From Streptomyces sp. MJM8645 (GTDB lineage: Bacteria; Actinomycetota; Actinomycetes; Streptomycetales; Streptomycetaceae): DNA of 64,000 nucleotides. Numbering within the stretch: position 1 is the first letter of the stretch; the number at the start of each line of letters is the position of its first letter. The notes under the pieces are model-generated. The model was not told where the DNA came from. It searched no databases and saw only the letters and a program-made list of their open reading frames with translations. The position numbers and the translations under genes are program-made. Location of the stretch: the NCBI RefSeq assembly GCF_001625365.1, contig NZ_LJJF01000001.1:2468501-2532500 (forward strand). The letters are read 5' to 3'. Shown here one piece after another: positions 46,330 through 55,641 of the stretch.

Positions 46330-49011
46330 TCAGAACTGGGTGCTGACCGTCACCCCGCTGAAGTCGGTGTTGGCGTAGAGGCTGATGTAGCGGTAGCCGG
46401 CCGTCGGGTTGGTGACGGTGATGCTCTGCGTGCTGCCGGCGTTGGTGGAGGAGGCGGTGAAGGCGTTCGGCGAGGCCCAGGTGTCCGCGTTGTAGTACAG
46501 GTACGCGGTGCCGGTGCCGCCGGAGGTGCTGATCTTCAGGGTGCTGACGCCGGCCGGCAGGTAGACGTACAGGTAGTCGAGGCCGCCGGCGGTGGCGGTG
46601 AGGTTGGACCGGGAGCAGTTCTGGCCGAGCGCGTCGGTGCGCGGGTCGGTGCAGGTCGGCAGGGTGGTGCCGCCGCCGGTGCCGGTGGTGACGGTGACCG
46701 AGGCCGGGGTGCTGGCGGTCCTGCCGGTGGCGTCGGTGACGGTCAGGGCGACGGTGTACGTGCCCGCGGCGGCGTAGCCGTGGCTCGGGTTCCGCTGGTC
46801 GGAGGAGGTCCCGTCGCCGAAGGTCCAGTGCCAGGCGGTGATCTGGCCGGGGCCGGTCTGGACGGACTTGTCGGTCAGCGTGACGGTGGCGCCGTTGACG
46901 GCCTGGCCGAACAGCGCGGTCGGGCCGGCCGCGTAGCAGGCGCCGGCGGCGCAGCCGTCGAGCCAGGCGTCGAAGTCGGCGTCGTAGCCGGTGCCGATGC
47001 CGTTGTAGACCGCGTAGCCGCCCTGGTAGTCACCGGTGCGGAAGTGGCCGAGCATGGCGTAGACGTCGGCCGGGTGCTTCTCGAACATGTACCGGACGGC
47101 GAGGTAGCCCCACGGGTAGGTGCGCACCGAGTCCGAGTTGCCGTACGTGTTCTGGAAGACGGTGCTGAGCTTGTAGGTGTGCTTGGCGGCCTCGGCCATC
47201 GCCTGGGTGTCGGTGGTGCCGCGGTAGGCGTAGGACTCGTACTCGGCGACGCCCTCGATCCACCAGATGTCGGGCACGGAGATCTCGGTGGAGAAGTTGC
47301 CCTTCATGTCGTAGATGCCGTCGAGGTAGTGCGTGTACTCGTGGTTGAGGTTCCACACGTTGGCGGTGAAGCCGTCGTTCCACGACTTCTGGTACATCAC
47401 GCACACGGCGCGGTTGTTGGGGTCGGTCGGGTCCATGACGGTCTGGCCGCCGTTGTCGGTGGAGTTCCCGAAGATCGCCCAGGAGTAGTTCAGGTAGTCG
47501 GCCTGGTTGGCGAAGACCGCGAGGGTCATGTTCTTGCCGTACGGGTTGACCGGGCCGTTGTCCTTCACCAGGTTGTGGAAGAAGGTGTCCTCGCCGCGCA
47601 GGCTGGTGCAGACGGCGGCCAGGTCGGCGGGCGACAGCGACTCGGTCAGGATGGTGCGGTTGTCGCAGACCAGCTGGTTCGGCAGCACCGCCGCGGTCAG
47701 CTTCGCCGGCAGGTCGCAGGTGCCGTAGTACGAGCACTGGCCGGGGTCGAAGGCGTTGGCCTGGTAGGCGGTGTGGACGTACAACGGGCCGGTGACGCCG
47801 GTGATCTGGGCGCCGTCGAGCACCGCCTTGACCTTCCCCTTGACCGCGGCCTCGACGACGGGGCCGTCGCCGGCCATCCGGCCGAGGTCGTTGCCGGCGT
47901 TGACGTCGAGGTAGGCGTTGGCGGTGCCGAGCAGGTCCTTGTGGTTGAGCGCGAAGTCGCCCAGGACGGTGCCGATGCTCGGGTCGGCGCCGACCGCGCT
48001 GACGAAGTCGCTGTTCCAGTTGCCCCGCCACAGCGGCGCGGACAGCACGGCGTTGACCGCCTTGAGCATCTTCGGGAAGGCGTTGTACGAGTTGTTGTAG
48101 CTGGTCAGCACCTGCTTGTAGACACCCAGGTAGCTGCCCTGCACGTTGGCGCTGTCGGTCAGGACCAGCACCTCGTTGAGCACAGTGCCGTTGTTGTCGG
48201 TGACGTCGGTCCAGTGCCGGCCCGCGAAGAAGGCGTCGAGCCCGGCCTTGGAGGCACTGGTGAGCGCCGCGTCGTAGGGGCCGACCGCGTCCGCGTTGTT
48301 GGACTGGACGTAGTACCCGGCCCGCAGGAAGAGCACGAGCTGCAGGATGCCGGTGGAGTTGTCCCCGGTGTAGTTCGCCGCCAGGCCCTGGTAGGCGTTG
48401 GCGACGGTGAGCATCTGGGATTCCTTGAAGATCCTGCCCGCGTCGGTGCCGGTGACGTTGAACAGCGTGTTCACGCAGTCCGTGGTCGAGCCTTCGAGGA
48501 AGGAGACCAGGTCGGCACCGCTGCGCCCGCCGAAGTCGGCGGGGGTGCAACTCGGCGCGGCGGCACCGGCCGTACCAGCGGCGGCGCGGGCCGTACCAGC
48601 GACGGCACCGGCCGAGCCGGCAGCGGCGCGGGCGGAACTGCCCGGCTGGGCCGCGGAGTTGCCCGGCTTGGCCGCGGGCGCGTGCGGCTGGGCCGGACGG
48701 GGCGCGGTCTGCACGGCGGTGCCGGCCGGCTGGCCCATCACGACCTGGCCCAGCAGCGCCGGCGGCAGCGGCTTGGCGGCGGGGGCGGCGGCCTCGGAGG
48801 GATCGGCCGCGAGGAAGGCCCCCAGCGGCTTCGGGACGGCCGACGCGGCGTCGGCCGTCGCCGGGGCGGCGGCGGACGACCGGGCGCCGGCCGGCGGCTG
48901 GGCGGCCGGTCCGGACGCGGCGAGCGCGGGGACCGGCAGCAGGGTGGCGGCGGTGGCACAGCCGGCGACGACGCCGGCCATGAGCGTGGGGAGGGGTATG
49001 CGAAGGCGCAC
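46330..49011 (-). CDS. Secreted M9 collagenase with PKD and PPC-type domains
   Basis: An 893-residue exported metalloprotease. GTG 49011 has AGGAGAAGGA eight bases upstream and opens a signal peptide (LRIPLPTLMAGVVAGCATAATLL; the GC in GCA could suggest a lipobox but the context is weak). An Ala/Pro-rich segment and the M9 N-terminal domain precede the zinc site HEYTHYLDG and EGVAEYESY (third ligand). A PKD domain (FGDGTSSDQRNPSHGY) and a C-terminal PPC-like beta domain follow. It would degrade collagen-like or gelatin substrates outside the cell. The gene ends just before the toxin-antitoxin pair. Confidence 0.92.
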   Translation of the reverse strand: MRLRIPLPTLMAGVVAGCATAATLLPVPALAASGPAAQPPAGARSSAAAPATADAASAVPKPLGAFLAADPSEAAAPAAKPLPPALLGQVVMGQPAGTAVQTAPRPAQPHAPAAKPGNSAAQPGSSARAAAGSAGAVAGTARAAAGTAGAAAPSCTPADFGGRSGADLVSFLEGSTTDCVNTLFNVTGTDAGRIFKESQMLTVANAYQGLAANYTGDNSTGILQLVLFLRAGYYVQSNNADAVGPYDAALTSASKAGLDAFFAGRHWTDVTDNNGTVLNEVLVLTDSANVQGSYLGVYKQVLTSYNNSYNAFPKMLKAVNAVLSAPLWRGNWNSDFVSAVGADPSIGTVLGDFALNHKDLLGTANAYLDVNAGNDLGRMAGDGPVVEAAVKGKVKAVLDGAQITGVTGPLYVHTAYQANAFDPGQCSYYGTCDLPAKLTAAVLPNQLVCDNRTILTESLSPADLAAVCTSLRGEDTFFHNLVKDNGPVNPYGKNMTLAVFANQADYLNYSWAIFGNSTDNGGQTVMDPTDPNNRAVCVMYQKSWNDGFTANVWNLNHEYTHYLDGIYDMKGNFSTEISVPDIWWIEGVAEYESYAYRGTTDTQAMAEAAKHTYKLSTVFQNTYGNSDSVRTYPWGYLAVRYMFEKHPADVYAMLGHFRTGDYQGGYAVYNGIGTGYDADFDAWLDGCAAGACYAAGPTALFGQAVNGATVTLTDKSVQTGPGQITAWHWTFGDGTSSDQRNPSHGYAAAGTYTVALTVTDATGRTASTPASVTVTTGTGGGTTLPTCTDPRTDALGQNCSRSNLTATAGGLDYLYVYLPAGVSTLKISTSGGTGTAYLYYNADTWASPNAFTASSTNAGSTQSITVTNPTAGYRYISLYANTDFSGVTVSTQF

Positions 49012-49106
49012 TGCGGGGTCCTTCTCCTGTGGGGGAGGCGACTGGACGACTGCCGAGGCATGGGGGAAGTCGACGTGATCCTGCCATCGGGCGACCCGCC
49101 AGAACA

Positions 49107-49127
49107 ATGTCACAGGTCATATGACAT
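49107..49127. promoter_or_regulatory. Candidate operator upstream of the collagenase
   Basis: ATGTCA (49107-49112) and TGACAT (49122-49127) form a perfect inverted repeat, with the 10-bp palindrome GTCATATGAC (49116-49125) inside. It is about 100 bp upstream of the collagenase start in AT-richer DNA. Confidence 0.45.
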
Positions 49128-49247
49128 CTACCGCGTCCGGCATAACACCGCCCCACCGGGACCGACTGCCCGCCCCGCCTCGCACCACGGCCCGACCCGG
49201 CCTCCCCACCGCCCGACCCGACCGTCCCACCGCCCGACCCGGCCTCC

Positions 49248-50207
49248 CTACGGCCGGACCGGGCGGTACGTCCGCGCCGCCCAGGCCTGGAAGGTCGGCG
49301 AACTGGCGATCAGGTCCCGGTAGGCCGCGGCCGCCGCGCCGAACAGCGTCTCCACCACCTCGCCGCTCACCCCGGCGGCCCGCCAGGCCAGCAGGTGGCG
49401 GACCCAGATCGGCGTCCCGGCGAGCGGCTTGACCACCACTTCGGCCAGCGGCCTGGTGGTCGCCTGGACGACGGAGATCCCGAGCCCGGCGGAGATCATC
49501 TCCTGCAGCTCCAGCCGGCCGCCGAGGAACTCGTGGACGGTCGCCGGGGTGAAGCCCGCCGCGGCGCAGGCGCCGTAGAACACGCCGTGCCAGCCGGCCC
49601 CGTCGTCGGGGGTGAGGAACCAGTCCTCCTCGGCCAGGTCCACCAGGGCGATCTCGGTGCGGTGCCGGAGCCGGTGGCCCGCCGGGAGTGCGACGAAGGC
49701 GGGCTCGGTGACGATGCCGCGGTGCGCGACGGCCGGCGAGTGGCGCAGTTCCCGGCCCGGGTAGTCGACGGCCACGGCGGCCTCCGCGTCGCCCTGCTCC
49801 AGCAGGTCGACGATGTCCGACGAGCGGTAGACGGAGGTCACCGTGAAGCGCTGGTCGGGCCGCTGGTGCCGGGCCCTGGTGACCAGTCCGGGCAGGATCG
49901 GCGAGATGGTCGCGGCCAGGCGCAGCTCCTGGCGGGCCGGCTCGCCGGGGGCCGCCGGGCGGCGGCCGAGGCAGTCGGCGCGGGTGAGGAGGTCGCGCGC
50001 GGCGGCCACCACCTCGACGCCGAAGCAGGTCGGCGCGACGCCCACGGCCGTGCGCTCGAACAGCGGCGCGCCCAGGTGGCGTTCAATCCGGCGCAGTTGC
50101 GTACTGGTCGCGGGCTGCGAGGCGCCGAGCAGGACGGCGGCCCTGCCGACGCTCCCGGTGTCGGCGATGGCGCACAGCACGCGAAGGTGCCGCAGTTCCA
50201 GCTCCAT
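49248..50207 (-). CDS. LysR-family transcriptional regulator
   Basis: A 319-residue regulator. The winged helix (MELELRHLRVLCAIADTGSVG through LGASQPATSTQLRRIERHLG) is followed by the type 2 periplasmic-binding-like effector domain (EEDWFLTPDDG, GISVVQATTRPLAEV). ATG 50207 has GGGGGAGGG upstream. It is on the same strand as the collagenase, 236 bp upstream of it, and could control that gene; the target and effector are unknown. Confidence 0.9.
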   Translation of the reverse strand: MELELRHLRVLCAIADTGSVGRAAVLLGASQPATSTQLRRIERHLGAPLFERTAVGVAPTCFGVEVVAAARDLLTRADCLGRRPAAPGEPARQELRLAATISPILPGLVTRARHQRPDQRFTVTSVYRSSDIVDLLEQGDAEAAVAVDYPGRELRHSPAVAHRGIVTEPAFVALPAGHRLRHRTEIALVDLAEEDWFLTPDDGAGWHGVFYGACAAAGFTPATVHEFLGGRLELQEMISAGLGISVVQATTRPLAEVVVKPLAGTPIWVRHLLAWRAAGVSGEVVETLFGAAAAAYRDLIASSPTFQAWAARTYRPVRP

Positions 50208-50575
50208 GACCCTCCCCCTCACGCAAGGGCCGCACCCTCCCGGCCGACCGCTCCGGGCGGGAGGGTGCGGCCCCGGCGGTGGCTGTGCAACAGCACACAT
50301 GACATGTCGGCCGCTCACCTTCGCCCCGCGCGAATCACCTCGTCAAGCCCCCTCCGGGAGCCGAACGGCGGCGCCGGCAGCGGCCTTTACCGGCGCATTG
50401 CGTCCCCCTGACCACTCCCTGACCCGCACCCCGGCGACCGCCCGGCCCGCACCCGCCACCCCGCCCGACGCCGCCCCGCCGGGGCGAGCGAGACTTGAAG
50501 AGTTCTTCACCTTCCGAGACTCTGAACTCTCCTGAGCGTTCCGCGGAGCGGCACCGACCGGTCTGGAGGCCGGCA
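50208..50575. other. 368-bp intergenic region between divergent genes
   Basis: It contains a strong hairpin (50227-50273) 20 bp upstream of the lysR start, ACATGACATGT near 50297-50307, and an AT-richer segment with TTGAAGAGTTCTTCA (about 50495-50509) that may be the promoter region of the 65-residue protein. No coding ORF is supported. Confidence 0.55.
50227..50273. terminator. Strong hairpin in the divergent region, function unclear
   Basis: GGGCCGCACCCTCCCG pairs perfectly with CGGGAGGGTGCGGCCC (16 bp). It has terminator form, yet no gene ends here on either strand. Confidence 0.55.
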
Positions 50576-50773
50576 ATGACAGCCATGTTCGACCAGGAGC
50601 TGCGCGAGCAGCTCGCCCAGGCCCGCCGGGACCTCGCAGCGGCCCGGGCCGAAGGGGACGCCGACGGCGTCCAGGCGTACGAGGGCCGGATCGCCGGACT
50701 GCTCCGGCTCGCCGCCCAGCACGGGATCGACCTTCCGCACAGCGCCGACGAGGAGGAGCACAACCGGCCCTGA
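50576..50773 (+). CDS. Small conserved actinobacterial protein, 65 residues
   Basis: ATG 50576 follows CTGGAGG by six bases. The protein starts MTAMFDQELREQLAQARRDL and is helical, with charged heptad-like spacing and an acidic end (HSADEEEH). Proteins with this MFDQELRExLAxARR opening recur in Streptomyces as hypothetical proteins. No function known. It is followed by a 16-bp perfect terminator, supporting expression. Confidence 0.75.
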   Translation: MTAMFDQELREQLAQARRDLAAARAEGDADGVQAYEGRIAGLLRLAAQHGIDLPHSADEEEHNRP

Positions 50774-50793
50774 CCGTCCCGCACCGGAACGGC

Positions 50794-50831
50794 GAGGAGG
50801 CGGCACCCGCGTGAACGGGTGCCGCCTCCTC
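50794..50831. terminator. Terminator of the 65-residue gene
   Basis: GAGGAGGCGGCACCCG pairs perfectly with CGGGTGCCGCCTCCTC (16 bp), about 20 bp after the stop. Confidence 0.85.
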
Positions 50832-50943
50832 TGCCGTCTCCTCCGACGAACTCCCCCGAACTCCCCCGGACTGCCTCTGACCGCCCCGAACCGCCTCGAA
50901 CGCGGTCAGAGCCCGTCAGTCAGCACCCCGGAGGGCCGCCGGG

Positions 50944-52677
50944 TCACTTCCCGATCGGCTCCAGGATCGTCACGCACTCGAAGTGGTGCGTCATCGGGAA
51001 CAGGTCGAAGGCCCGCAGCGAGACCGGCCGGTAGCCGCCCTCGCGGAAGAACGCCAGGTCCCGGGCGAGCGCCGCCGGGTCGCAGGCGACGTACGCGATC
51101 CGGCGCGCCTCCAGGCCGACCAGGTGCGCGACGGTCTCGCGCCCGGCGCCCGAGCGCGGCGGGTCCAGGACGATCAGGTCGGTGGCGGTGATGCCGGTGC
51201 GCGGCAGCAGCGTCTCGACGCGGTCGCACTCGATCCGCACGTTGTCCAGCGCGGCCAGGTTGTGCCGGGCGTCGGCCACGGCCTGCTTGGAGGACTCGAT
51301 GCCGAGCACCGCGCCCTCCTCGCCGACCCGGTCGGCCAGCGCGCCCGCGAACAGGCCGACGCCGCAGTACAGGTCGAGCGCGTTCTCGCCCCACTGCGGG
51401 TCCAGGCCGTCCAGGACGGCGTCGACCAGGGTGTCCGGCGCCTCGGGGTGGATCTGCCAGAAGCCGCCGTTGCTGACCCGCCAGGTCCGCCCGGTCGCCC
51501 GCTCGCGCACGAAGCTGCGGCCGTGCACGCGGTGGATGTCGCCCTGGTCGTCCACCCGGGCGATCGACACCGGCTTGTCCAGCTCGACCAGCGGCAGCTG
51601 GGCGCCGGGACGCGGGGTGAGCACCACCTGGCGGTCCGAGGAGCCGCTCGCGGCGATCACCTCGACCGAGGCGATGCCCGGCCAGTCGCGGGCCTCGATG
51701 CCGAGTTCGGTGACGCCCTCGGCGGCGATCAGGCAGCGGTCCACCGGCTGCACGTCGTGCGAGCGGTGCTTGCGCAGGCCGACCTTCCCGGTCTCCTGGT
51801 CCACGGCGTACTGCACGCGGGTGCGCCAGGTCGGCACCTGCCCGGCCGGCAGCTTGCCGCCGACCGGCTCGACGCTGCCGTCCCAGCCCGCCTCGGCCGG
51901 GGTGAGCCCGGCCAGCTTGGCCAGCTGCTCGGTCAGCACCTGCCCCTTGAGCTTGCGCTGCCCGCCCGGGGTGACGTGCTGCCAGTCGCAGCCGCCGCAC
52001 TTGCCGGGCCCGGAGAACGGGCACGGCGGCGCGATCCGCTCCTTGGCGGGCTCCAGGATCTCGACCGCGTCGGCCCGCAGGAACCGGGAGGTGGAGGTGC
52101 CCTCGGTGACCAGTGCGACCACCTTCTCGCCGGGCAGCGCGTGCCGGACGAACAGCACCCGGCCCTCGTGCCGGGCCACGCAGTGCCCGCCGCCGTGCGC
52201 GACCGGGCCGACCTCGACCTCGTAGCGCTGGCCGGCCAGCGGATCGCCGGTCGGCGTCTCGGGCCGCGCGGCCCGCGGCGCGGTGCGCAGCGCCTTCGGC
52301 GGCCGCACCGCCTGCTTGCGCGGCCGCTCCCCCGGCGTGCGGGACGCCTGCGCGCGGGATCCCTGCGCGCGGTCGCCCTTCGGCGCGCCGTCCTTGGAGC
52401 GCTCGCCCTTCTGCGTGCGCTCGGCCTTCTGCGCACGGTCGGTCTTCTGCGTACGGTCGGCCTTCGGCTTCCCCGTGTCGGCTTCCGCCGGACGCGCGGG
52501 AGCGGGCTCGCCCGGCGCGAGCGGCGCGGTCTGCGCGGTGAAGCCGTCGCGGTCGGTGGCGGCCGGGCGCACGGGCTTGCCCCAGCGCGGCCGGGCGACC
52601 TTGCCGGGGGTGGCGGCGCCCTTGCGGGCGCCCTTGCCCGAGGAGCCGGAGGAGCGGGACGGGGTGTTGCGGGTCAC
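50944..52677 (-). CDS. TRAM-domain RNA uridine-5 methyltransferase (RumA/TrmA family)
   Basis: A 577-residue product. The first 145 residues are a basic tail with repeated RTQK/RAQK units, unusual for the family. A TRAM domain (VEVGPVAHGGGHCVARHEGR) precedes the Fe-S-type Cys cluster CPFSGPGKCGGC, then the SAM domain DLYCGVGLFAGAL, and DPPRSGAGRE with the catalytic Cys in YVACDPAAL. The start GTG shares four bases with the stop of the permease (GTGA), so the two are coupled. The methylated RNA is unknown; the mycobacterial homologue occupies the same place beside ceoB/ceoC. Confidence 0.9.
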   Translation of the reverse strand: MTRNTPSRSSGSSGKGARKGAATPGKVARPRWGKPVRPAATDRDGFTAQTAPLAPGEPAPARPAEADTGKPKADRTQKTDRAQKAERTQKGERSKDGAPKGDRAQGSRAQASRTPGERPRKQAVRPPKALRTAPRAARPETPTGDPLAGQRYEVEVGPVAHGGGHCVARHEGRVLFVRHALPGEKVVALVTEGTSTSRFLRADAVEILEPAKERIAPPCPFSGPGKCGGCDWQHVTPGGQRKLKGQVLTEQLAKLAGLTPAEAGWDGSVEPVGGKLPAGQVPTWRTRVQYAVDQETGKVGLRKHRSHDVQPVDRCLIAAEGVTELGIEARDWPGIASVEVIAASGSSDRQVVLTPRPGAQLPLVELDKPVSIARVDDQGDIHRVHGRSFVRERATGRTWRVSNGGFWQIHPEAPDTLVDAVLDGLDPQWGENALDLYCGVGLFAGALADRVGEEGAVLGIESSKQAVADARHNLAALDNVRIECDRVETLLPRTGITATDLIVLDPPRSGAGRETVAHLVGLEARRIAYVACDPAALARDLAFFREGGYRPVSLRAFDLFPMTHHFECVTILEPIGK

Positions 52678-54743
52678 TGGGCGGAGTCCTTGCTGCTGTC
52701 AGCGGTGGCGTCTGGCATAACGGGGACCTTCGACTTTACGGCCTTCGGCGCCCGAGGCTCGCCACGCCGGACGGCACCCGGCGCCGACCAGGCCTTCTGC
52801 GGCTTGCGCCGCTCGGAGGACTCCAGCTGCCACGGCACCGAGGTGACCATCACCCCGGGCTTGAACAGCAGCCGTCCCTTGAGCCGCAGCGCGCTCTGGT
52901 TGTGCAGCAGGTGCTCGTACCAGTGGCCGACCACGTACTCGGGGATGTAGACCGACACCACCTCACGCGGGCTGCTGCGGCGCAGGTTCTTCACGTAGTC
53001 GAGGACGGGCCCGGTGATCTCGCGGAACGGCGAGTCCAGCACCTTGAGCGGCACCTCGATGCCGCGCTCGTCCCATTCCCGGCGCAGCGCCGCCGTGTCG
53101 GCCGGGTCGACGTTGACGGTGACGGCCTCCAGGGTGTGGGCGCGGGCAAGCCTGGCGTAGGCGAGGGCGCGCAGCGCGGGCTTGTGCAGCTTGGAGACCA
53201 GCACGATGGCGTGCACCCGGGTGGGCAGCACCACGTCGTCCGGCTCCTCGGCGGCGGTGAGCTCCTCGGAGACCCGGTCGTAGTGGCGGCGGATGCCCTT
53301 CATCATCACGAAGAGCACGACCATCGCGGCGATCGCGATCCAGGCGTGGCTGATCTTGGTGACCAGGACGACGATCAGCACGGCCATGGTCATCACCAGG
53401 CCGAAGGTGTTGATCGCCCGGCTGCGCTGCATGTGGCGGCGCTTGGCCGGGTCGGTCTCGGTGCGCAGCAGCCGGGTCCAGTGCCGGATCATGCCGGACT
53501 GGCTCATGTTGAAGGAGACGAAGACGCCGACGATGTAGAGCTGGATCAGCCGGTTGGGGTCCGCGTCGAAGGCGATGACGAACAGGATCGCGGCGATCGC
53601 CAGCAGGATGATGCCGTTGGAGAAGGCCAGCCGGTCGCCGCGGGTGTGCAGCTGGCGCGGCAGGTAGCGGTCCTGGGCGAGGATCGAGCCGAGCACCGGG
53701 AAGCCGTTGAAGGCGGTGTTCGCGGCGAGCACCAGGATCAGGCCGGTGACGGCGGCGACGAAGTAGAAGCCGGGCGTGAAGTTGTTGAAGACGGCTTCGC
53801 TGATCTGGGCGAGCGCGGTCTTCTGGTGGTAGCCGGGCGAGGAGCCGACGAGCTGCTCGGCCGGGTTCTCGGCCATCTGCACGCCGGTGAGGCGGGCCAG
53901 CCAGATGATGCCCATGAACATCACCACGGCGATGCTGGCCATCATCAGCAGGGTGGTGGCGGCGTTCTTGCTCTTGGGCTTGCGGAAGGCCGGCACGCCG
54001 TTGGAGATGGCCTCCACGCCGGTGAGCGCGGCACAGCCGGAGGAGAACGACTTGAGCAGCAGGAACACCATGGCGAACCCGGCCAGCGATTCGTTGCCGG
54101 GGATGGCGGCGAGGTGGAATCCGGAGCTCTCGGCGGGCATGTCCTGGCCGAGCAGGAAGTGCCGGACGAAGCCGTAGCCGACCATGCCGATGACGCCGAT
54201 CATGAACGCGTACGTCGGGACGGCGAAGGCGGTGCCGGATTCGCGGACGCCGCGCAGGTTCATGCCCATCAGCACCACCACGACGATGACCGACAGGGTC
54301 AGTTCGTGGCCGCGCAGCGCGGGGACGGCGGAGACGACGTTGGCGACGCCCGAGGTCGTCGAGACGGCCACGGTGAGCACGTAGTCGACCATCAGGGCGC
54401 TGGCGACGACGAGTCCCGACTTGGGCCCGTGGTTGACGGTCGCGACCTCGTAGTCGCCGCCGCCGCTCGGGTAGGCGTGCACGTTCTGCCGGTAGGAGGC
54501 GACCACCGCGAGCATCACGATCGCGACGACGACGCCGATCTGCCAGGAGAAGTGGATCGCCGAGGCACCCGCCACGGAGAGCGTCAGCAGGATTTCCTCG
54601 GGGGCGTACGCGACCGAGGAGAGCGCGTCCGAGGCGAAGACGGGCAGCGCGATCCGCTTGGGCAGAAGTGTTTCGCCCAATTTGTCGCTGCGCAGGGCGC
54701 GCCCGATCAGGATGCGTTTCGGTAGGTCAGTCGGCATAGGCAC
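52674..54743 (-). CDS. APC-superfamily permease, KimA-like potassium transporter candidate
   Basis: A 689-residue membrane protein with about twelve helices (for example DALSSVAYAPEEILLTLS, SGGGDYEVATVNHGPKSG, AANTAFNGFPVLGSILAQDRYLP) and a 190-residue cytoplasmic C-terminal domain (HAIVLVSKLHKPALRALAYAR). This layout matches KimA/YdaO-type K+ importers, once annotated as amino-acid permeases. Position next to two TrkA genes supports potassium transport; the sequence alone does not exclude another cation or amino acid. GTG 54743 or ATG 54737 may start it. Confidence 0.8.
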   Translation of the reverse strand: MPMPTDLPKRILIGRALRSDKLGETLLPKRIALPVFASDALSSVAYAPEEILLTLSVAGASAIHFSWQIGVVVAIVMLAVVASYRQNVHAYPSGGGDYEVATVNHGPKSGLVVASALMVDYVLTVAVSTTSGVANVVSAVPALRGHELTLSVIVVVVLMGMNLRGVRESGTAFAVPTYAFMIGVIGMVGYGFVRHFLLGQDMPAESSGFHLAAIPGNESLAGFAMVFLLLKSFSSGCAALTGVEAISNGVPAFRKPKSKNAATTLLMMASIAVVMFMGIIWLARLTGVQMAENPAEQLVGSSPGYHQKTALAQISEAVFNNFTPGFYFVAAVTGLILVLAANTAFNGFPVLGSILAQDRYLPRQLHTRGDRLAFSNGIILLAIAAILFVIAFDADPNRLIQLYIVGVFVSFNMSQSGMIRHWTRLLRTETDPAKRRHMQRSRAINTFGLVMTMAVLIVVLVTKISHAWIAIAAMVVLFVMMKGIRRHYDRVSEELTAAEEPDDVVLPTRVHAIVLVSKLHKPALRALAYARLARAHTLEAVTVNVDPADTAALRREWDERGIEVPLKVLDSPFREITGPVLDYVKNLRRSSPREVVSVYIPEYVVGHWYEHLLHNQSALRLKGRLLFKPGVMVTSVPWQLESSERRKPQKAWSAPGAVRRGEPRAPKAVKSKVPVMPDATADSSKDSAQ

Positions 54744-54972
54744 GTTAAGGAATCGTAGGGGCTTCCCGGGCCGGGCTCCGCCGTTTGTCCCCCCCTTCGT
54801 CGCGACTGCGTTCTATGGACCGGCTAGCGTGTCGGATACGAGTCGGCGGGCAACACTCAGGTTGTGAGTCGGCGCCCCACGAGAACGCTCGCCCAGGGAA
54901 GCCGGGCGGGAAAGGGAGATGAACGGTGTTTGCGCAGGTCAAGAACCCTACGGGACGGGTGAGGTAGCGCCG

Positions 54973-55641
54973 GTGCACATCGTCATCATGGGCTGCGGCC
55001 GCGTGGGCTCGGCCCTCGCCAGAGCCCTGGAGAAACAGGGCCACTCGGTGGCCGTGGTCGACCAGGACCCGACCGCGTTCCGTCGGCTGGGCGCCGGGTT
55101 CAACGGGCGCCGGGTGACCGGCGTCGGCTTCGACCAGGACACCCTGCGCGAGGCGGGCATCGAGGAGGCCGGCGCGTTCGCCGCGGTCTCCAGCGGCGAC
55201 AACTCCAACATCATCGCCGCGCGGGTGGCCCGGGAGAACTTCGGCGTGGAGAACGTCGCGGCCCGGATCTACGACCCCCGCCGCGCCGAGGTCTACCAGC
55301 GCCTGGGCATCCCGACCGTGGCGACGGTCCGGTGGACCGCCGACCAGATGCTGCGCCGGCTGCTGCCGAGCGGCGCCGAGCCGCTGTGGCAGGACCCGAG
55401 CGGCGGCGTCCAGCTGGCCGAGGTCGCCTACGCCCCGGGCTGGGTCGGCCACCGCATCGGCGTGCTGGAGGAGTCCTCCGGCGCCCGGGTGGCGTTCGTC
55501 ACCCGGCTCGGCGAGGGCGTGCTGCCCTCGCCCCAGATGGTGGTGCAGGAAGGCGACCTGGTGCACGTGATGCTGCGCCGGGGCGACCTGACGGCGGTCG
55601 AGGCCGCGTTCGCGCAGGGGCCGAAGGAGGAGGGTCACTGA
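54973..55641 (+). CDS. trkA: TrkA-type potassium-channel regulatory protein, first copy
   Basis: A 222-residue protein from GTG 54973 with GAGGTAG upstream. The RCK N-terminal domain reads VHIVIMGCGRVGSALARAL (NAD-binding Rossmann fold) and VVDQDPTAF; a TrkA-C domain follows (APGWVGHRIGVLEESSG). It binds nucleotide and gates a K+ transporter. Its stop overlaps the next start by one base (TGATG), so the pair is translationally coupled, like mycobacterial ceoB and ceoC. Confidence 0.92.
   Translation: MHIVIMGCGRVGSALARALEKQGHSVAVVDQDPTAFRRLGAGFNGRRVTGVGFDQDTLREAGIEEAGAFAAVSSGDNSNIIAARVARENFGVENVAARIYDPRRAEVYQRLGIPTVATVRWTADQMLRRLLPSGAEPLWQDPSGGVQLAEVAYAPGWVGHRIGVLEESSGARVAFVTRLGEGVLPSPQMVVQEGDLVHVMLRRGDLTAVEAAFAQGPKEEGH

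Noticed and set aside
54744..54972. c-di-AMP (ydaO) riboswitch upstream of trkA
   Set aside because: I looked because the cluster is potassium-linked, but no ydaO consensus elements are recognisable.
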